Assembly (NCBI GenBank): GCA_007134165.1
Contig: SLLJ01000182.1
Coordinates: 1-8,463, forward strand
DNA length: 8,463 bases
Reading direction: 5' to 3'
DNA from: Nitriliruptoraceae bacterium
GTDB lineage: Bacteria > Actinomycetota > Nitriliruptoria > Nitriliruptorales > Nitriliruptoraceae
The translations under genes and the position numbers were made by a program. The notes beneath the pieces are model-generated. The model was not told the DNA's origin. It searched no databases and saw only the letters and a list, made by a program, of their open reading frames with translations. This document shows positions 6,078-8,463 of the stretch, piece after piece; position 1 is the stretch's first letter; each line of letters starts with the position of its first letter.

Positions 6078-7205
6078 ACCGACCACCTCGTCGAGCAGGT
6101 CCGCGAACCGATCCGCTATGGCCGGCCACGACCAGGACGCGGTGACCCACTGCCGACCCGCCCGACCGGCGGCGCGACGGGCAGCCTCGTCGGACAGCCA
6201 GGAGTCGATCGCCGACACGATGGCGTCGCGATCGTCCCCGTCGACGACTGAACCGGTCCGCCCATCACGCACCGTCTCCGGCGCCCCGCCGGAGCGACCC
6301 GCGATTGCCGGGATCCCGGTGGCCTGGGCCTCGAGGTAGACGATGCCAAGCCCCTCCACATCGGTGCCCGCCAGCCGCGTGCGGCACGGCATCGCGAACA
6401 CGTCCATGGCCGCATAGCAGGCCGGCAGCAGGTCCCACCCAGCCCGACCGACGCGCCGGATCTGGGCCTGCGGACCCTGGACGACGATGGCACGGTCGAG
6501 CACGTCTGCCAACGGTCCCTCCCCCACCAGCACCAGCCAGGCCTTGGGATGGCGGCGGCGGATCTCGGGCCACAACTCGACCAGGCGATCCTGGCCCTTG
6601 CGTCGCACCAGTCGGGACACGGTGCCCACCAGTGAAGCCGAGGCGGGGATGTCCCACTCTGCCCGCAGCGCAGCGCCATCGACCCCGGGGTGGAAGCGAT
6701 CGACGTCGACCCCTGGGGGGATGCGCGCGAGGCGTTCAGCACGCACGTGTGGCGCGAGCTGGGCCTCGGTGAAGTCGCTGATCGTGGTCAGCGCGGCCAA
6801 GCCTCGCGTCGCTCGACGCACCAGCACCCCGAGCCCGACACCGGGCAGTCCCGCCTCCAGCCCGTGGGACAACGCCACCACCGGGACGTCGAGTTCGCGA
6901 GTCAGCGCCGGCGCCAGCTCACCCAGGGGCCAGGAGGCCCCGAGCACGATGACCTCGGCCCGGTGGGCACGGGCCAGAGCAACGACCTGACGGCGCACCC
7001 CGGGGGTGGGCAGCACCCGCCCGCTGGCACGCTGCGTGCGGTAGCGCTGAGCCCGGTCGTGCAGCTGCGCCTCGGCGGGGTCGGACGGCGCCGGACCGAG
7101 CACGAGCGTGGACGAGGGGTGCACCCTCGCGAGCAGGTTGCCGACGAACTGCTCGATCCCGCCGGCGCGTGGCGGCAGGTCGTTGGTCACCCACAGGACC
7201 CTCAT
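6057..7205 (-). CDS. pimB: GT4 glycosyltransferase, PimB'-like phosphatidylinositol monomannoside mannosyltransferase
   Basis: A GT-B fold, family 4 retaining glycosyltransferase. The N-terminus (MRVLWVTNDLPPRAGGIEQF) closely resembles actinobacterial PimB', which adds the second mannose from GDP-mannose to phosphatidylinositol monomannoside on the cytoplasmic membrane face. Visible sites: G15-G16 in the first nucleotide-fold loop, SHG at 113–115, GVDVDRFHP at 165–173, VSRLVRRKG at 196–204 (R198 and K203, the phosphate-binding Arg/Lys pair with family spacing) and the E-x7-E motif at E284 and E292, followed by GRSGG at 303–307. The 382-residue length is typical. ATG at 7203–7205 was chosen over an upstream start at 7283 because it begins exactly at the family N-terminus and has GAGG 8 nt upstream. 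It lies 10 nt after the NYN gene, in the same unit. The GT4 call is secure; PimB' specificity is inferred from sequence resemblance. Confidence 0.85.
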   Translation of the reverse strand: MRVLWVTNDLPPRAGGIEQFVGNLLARVHPSSTLVLGPAPSDPAEAQLHDRAQRYRTQRASGRVLPTPGVRRQVVALARAHRAEVIVLGASWPLGELAPALTRELDVPVVALSHGLEAGLPGVGLGVLVRRATRGLAALTTISDFTEAQLAPHVRAERLARIPPGVDVDRFHPGVDGAALRAEWDIPASASLVGTVSRLVRRKGQDRLVELWPEIRRRHPKAWLVLVGEGPLADVLDRAIVVQGPQAQIRRVGRAGWDLLPACYAAMDVFAMPCRTRLAGTDVEGLGIVYLEAQATGIPAIAGRSGGAPETVRDGRTGSVVDGDDRDAIVSAIDSWLSDEAARRAAGRAGRQWVTASWSWPAIADRFADLLDEVVGEHTTGG

Positions 7206-7213
7206 GCCCGCGA

Positions 7214-7217
7214 CCTC
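7214..7217 (-). promoter_or_regulatory. Ribosome binding site of the glycosyltransferase, overlapping the upstream stop
   Basis: GAGG on the minus strand overlaps the TGA of the NYN gene (7216–7218) and sits 8 nt before ATG at 7205. It fixes the short, family-like start of the glycosyltransferase and suggests translational coupling between the two genes. Confidence 0.6.
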
Positions 7218-8406
7218 ACGGGGCGACCCAGCGCAGCGGCGCGGTGCGCAGCAGGTCACCGCCGCTGGCGGCCACCCGGGCACGCAGCTCGGCGTCGTCG
7301 GTCACGACCACGACCGGCTCATCGGTGGCCTCCACCTCGAAGACCAGCTCATCGTCGGCGGTGATGCCCGACGGGCTGAAGCGCACCTCCACACCGATGG
7401 CACTGAGCCGGCGACCACCACCTTCGGGACGGTCGCCGTCGAACACCACCATCGGTCGCACCCGGCGTGCAGCAGCCAGGTTCCCGAGCAGTGCCACCAA
7501 CCAGCGACGTTGCCCGTCGAGATCGAGCTCCGGCCGGTGGCTCTTGGTGACGTTGTAGCCGTCGACGAGCACCCGCCGACCAGGCCCCAGCAGCAGCTCT
7601 GCCGCCTCCCGGGTGTCGGGATGGACGCCGTCGGGCAGCCGACTCGGGCGGCCAGGCGTGAACCGAGGCCGGTAAGGGTCGGTATCCCGCGGACGCGAGG
7701 TCACGGCGGCGTCCCGGGACGGCGTGCGAGCGGTGCGCTCGTCCTCTCGGCGGCGCTGATGGCGCTCCTCGTGAAGACTCCGACGCAGCTCAGCGAGCTG
7801 CTTCTCGAGGCCCTCCACCTCGGCGTTGCGGCGACGACGTTCGCGCTGGACGGCCACGTCACGCTCCTTCTGGGCACGGTCCTGCGCGGAAAGGAGGCGC
7901 TGGCGCTGCGCGTCGGACTCTGCGAGTTGCTGCTCGAGTTCGGCCACGCGCTGCTCGAGGCGGCGGACCTGGCCGGTGGCCGCGTCGAGGCGGCGGCGCA
8001 TCCCATCACGTTCGTCACGCAGTCGCTGGGTACGTGCCCGGTCGCGAACGGCACGCGGTGGTGGCTGGCTAGAAGGCTGCGCATCGTCCCGACCAGAGGC
8101 CGACACCGCCTGCAGTAGGGCACCGACCGCTTCGGGCCGGTCCTCGCGGCCGCGGACCCGAACCGCGAGGCTGCGCCACGCGGGCCCGTCGCGACCGAGC
8201 AACTCGCACAGCTCGCGGCGCAGCGGCCCTCCGGCCAGCCGACTGGTGGCAGCCTCTCGCAGGTGGTCGAGGTCCGCATCGCCGTCGGTCTTGGCCAACT
8301 CGTCGAGCACGACACGAGCCGCAGCGAGCAACCAGGCCCAGGCATCGGGATCGAGTTCGAGCAGTCGATCCACACCCGGCGAAGGCGGCAGGAACTCGTC
8401 ACTCAC
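7216..8406 (-). CDS. Coiled-coil protein with C-terminal NYN/YacP-type (PIN-like) putative RNase domain
   Basis: A 396-residue, probably cytoplasmic protein in three parts. Residues 1–105 form a mostly helical N-terminal region with no motif I recognise. Residues about 118–225 are a highly charged Arg/Glu/Gln coiled coil, followed by a Pro/Arg/Asp-rich linker to 265. Residues about 267–396 match the NYN_YacP family: RRVLVDGYNV at 277–286 (D282, N285), VVFDGD at 320–325 (D323), VRFSPSGITADDEL at 341–354 (D351, D352) and VVTDDAEL at 367–374 (D370, D371). The acidic residues expected for a metal-dependent PIN-like nuclease are present. The Bacillus relative YacP/Rae1 cleaves mRNA on the ribosome, so an RNA-processing role is inferred. 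Actinobacterial homologues are often labelled RNA-binding protein. The GTG start (8404–8406) overlaps the preceding TGA by 4 nt (GTGA) and has no clear Shine-Dalgarno, which fits coupled translation. Confidence 0.85.
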   Translation of the reverse strand: MSDEFLPPSPGVDRLLELDPDAWAWLLAAARVVLDELAKTDGDADLDHLREAATSRLAGGPLRRELCELLGRDGPAWRSLAVRVRGREDRPEAVGALLQAVSASGRDDAQPSSQPPPRAVRDRARTQRLRDERDGMRRRLDAATGQVRRLEQRVAELEQQLAESDAQRQRLLSAQDRAQKERDVAVQRERRRRNAEVEGLEKQLAELRRSLHEERHQRRREDERTARTPSRDAAVTSRPRDTDPYRPRFTPGRPSRLPDGVHPDTREAAELLLGPGRRVLVDGYNVTKSHRPELDLDGQRRWLVALLGNLAAARRVRPMVVFDGDRPEGGGRRLSAIGVEVRFSPSGITADDELVFEVEATDEPVVVVTDDAELRARVAASGGDLLRTAPLRWVAP

Positions 8407-8463
8407 GCGGGACCCGATTCCGGCTCAGCGGCATCCGACGCAGCGGCACCCGGCTCAGCGGCA
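8403..8463 (-). CDS. 3' end of an upstream ORF with an Ala/Pro/Glu-rich tail (partial)
   Basis: Reading in from the window edge on the minus strand, an open frame encodes AAEPGAAASDAAEPESGPA and stops at TGA (8403–8405). That stop overlaps the GTG of the NYN gene in a GTGA junction, the same coupling architecture as polX–mpg. The tail is low-complexity and built from pentapeptides starting with Ala-Ala, so it is probably a disordered C-terminus. Only 19 codons are visible and the gene's identity cannot be told. The coding call rests on the open frame, the codon G/C pattern and the stop/start overlap. Confidence 0.5.
   Translation of the reverse strand, partial: AAEPGAAASDAAEPESGPA
8420..8463. 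repeat. 15-bp tandem repeat, about three copies
   Basis: Three consecutive 15-bp units begin at 8420, 8435 and 8450, each starting CCG and sharing CAGCGGCA; the third is cut by the window edge. Units 1 and 3 share the 13-mer CCGGCTCAGCGGC (8420–8432 and 8450–8462), and the middle unit differs by a few bases. The period is a multiple of three and encodes the Ala-Ala pentapeptides of the partial ORF, so the array can vary in length without shifting frame. It may continue past the window. Confidence 0.7.

Noticed and set aside
7206..7283. 26-residue upstream extension of the glycosyltransferase
   Set aside because: It would overlap the NYN gene by 68 nt, and the family N-terminus and a good ribosome site both fall at ATG 7205.
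7108..8118. 336-residue plus-strand open frame antisense to the NYN and glycosyltransferase genes
   Set aside because: It has no motif and covers two genes with clear conserved motifs on the other strand.
1..8463. tRNA, rRNA, riboswitch, CRISPR, insertion sequence or attachment site
   Set aside because: I looked on both strands for cloverleaf-like pairs, regularly spaced long repeats, terminal inverted repeats and transposase motifs and found none. Nearly all of the window is occupied by coding genes.

Overview
The window is high-GC DNA with the strong third-position G/C bias and long antisense shadow frames of an actinobacterial chromosome. A glycosyltransferase closely resembling PimB' (phosphatidylinositol mannoside synthesis) supports Actinomycetota. 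A PHP-domain PolX in an argH–mpg cluster would fit a deep-branching, high-GC actinobacterial lineage better than a mycobacterium or streptomycete, but that placement is inference. Everything here looks like core chromosome. I see no transposase, phage gene, tRNA, rRNA or CRISPR array.

Layout: (1) 1–133 is a non-coding stretch after the 3' end of the first gene set, with a small hairpin at the stop codon, a duplicated 10-bp motif and a weak outward promoter-like pair. (2) 134–3997, minus strand, is a three-gene unit read argH → polX → mpg: argininosuccinate lyase, a PolX-type DNA polymerase with a PHP nuclease domain, and an AAG-type 3-methyladenine DNA glycosylase. PolX and the glycosylase overlap by 4 nt (ATGA), so two base-excision-repair enzymes are probably translationally coupled, downstream of an arginine biosynthesis gene. 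(3) 3998–4116 is a divergent intergenic region. (4) 4117–6048, plus strand, is a membrane protein with about 13 predicted transmembrane segments fused to a C-terminal endonuclease/exonuclease/phosphatase (EEP) domain that has lost one conserved catalytic Asp and changed another to Glu. (5) 6057–8463, minus strand, is a tightly packed unit read partial Ala/Pro/Glu-rich ORF → coiled-coil NYN/YacP-like putative RNase → PimB'-like mannosyltransferase. It converges on the EEP gene with only 8 nt between stop codons.

Functionally the window joins arginine biosynthesis, DNA base repair, RNA processing and cell-envelope lipid glycosylation. The most distinctive gene is the membrane-EEP fusion. Its topology places the EEP domain outside the membrane, and its altered active site suggests a changed or lost hydrolase activity. 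It lies next to, but convergent with, an envelope lipid glycosyltransferase. I found no convincing evidence of a wholly new multi-gene system.
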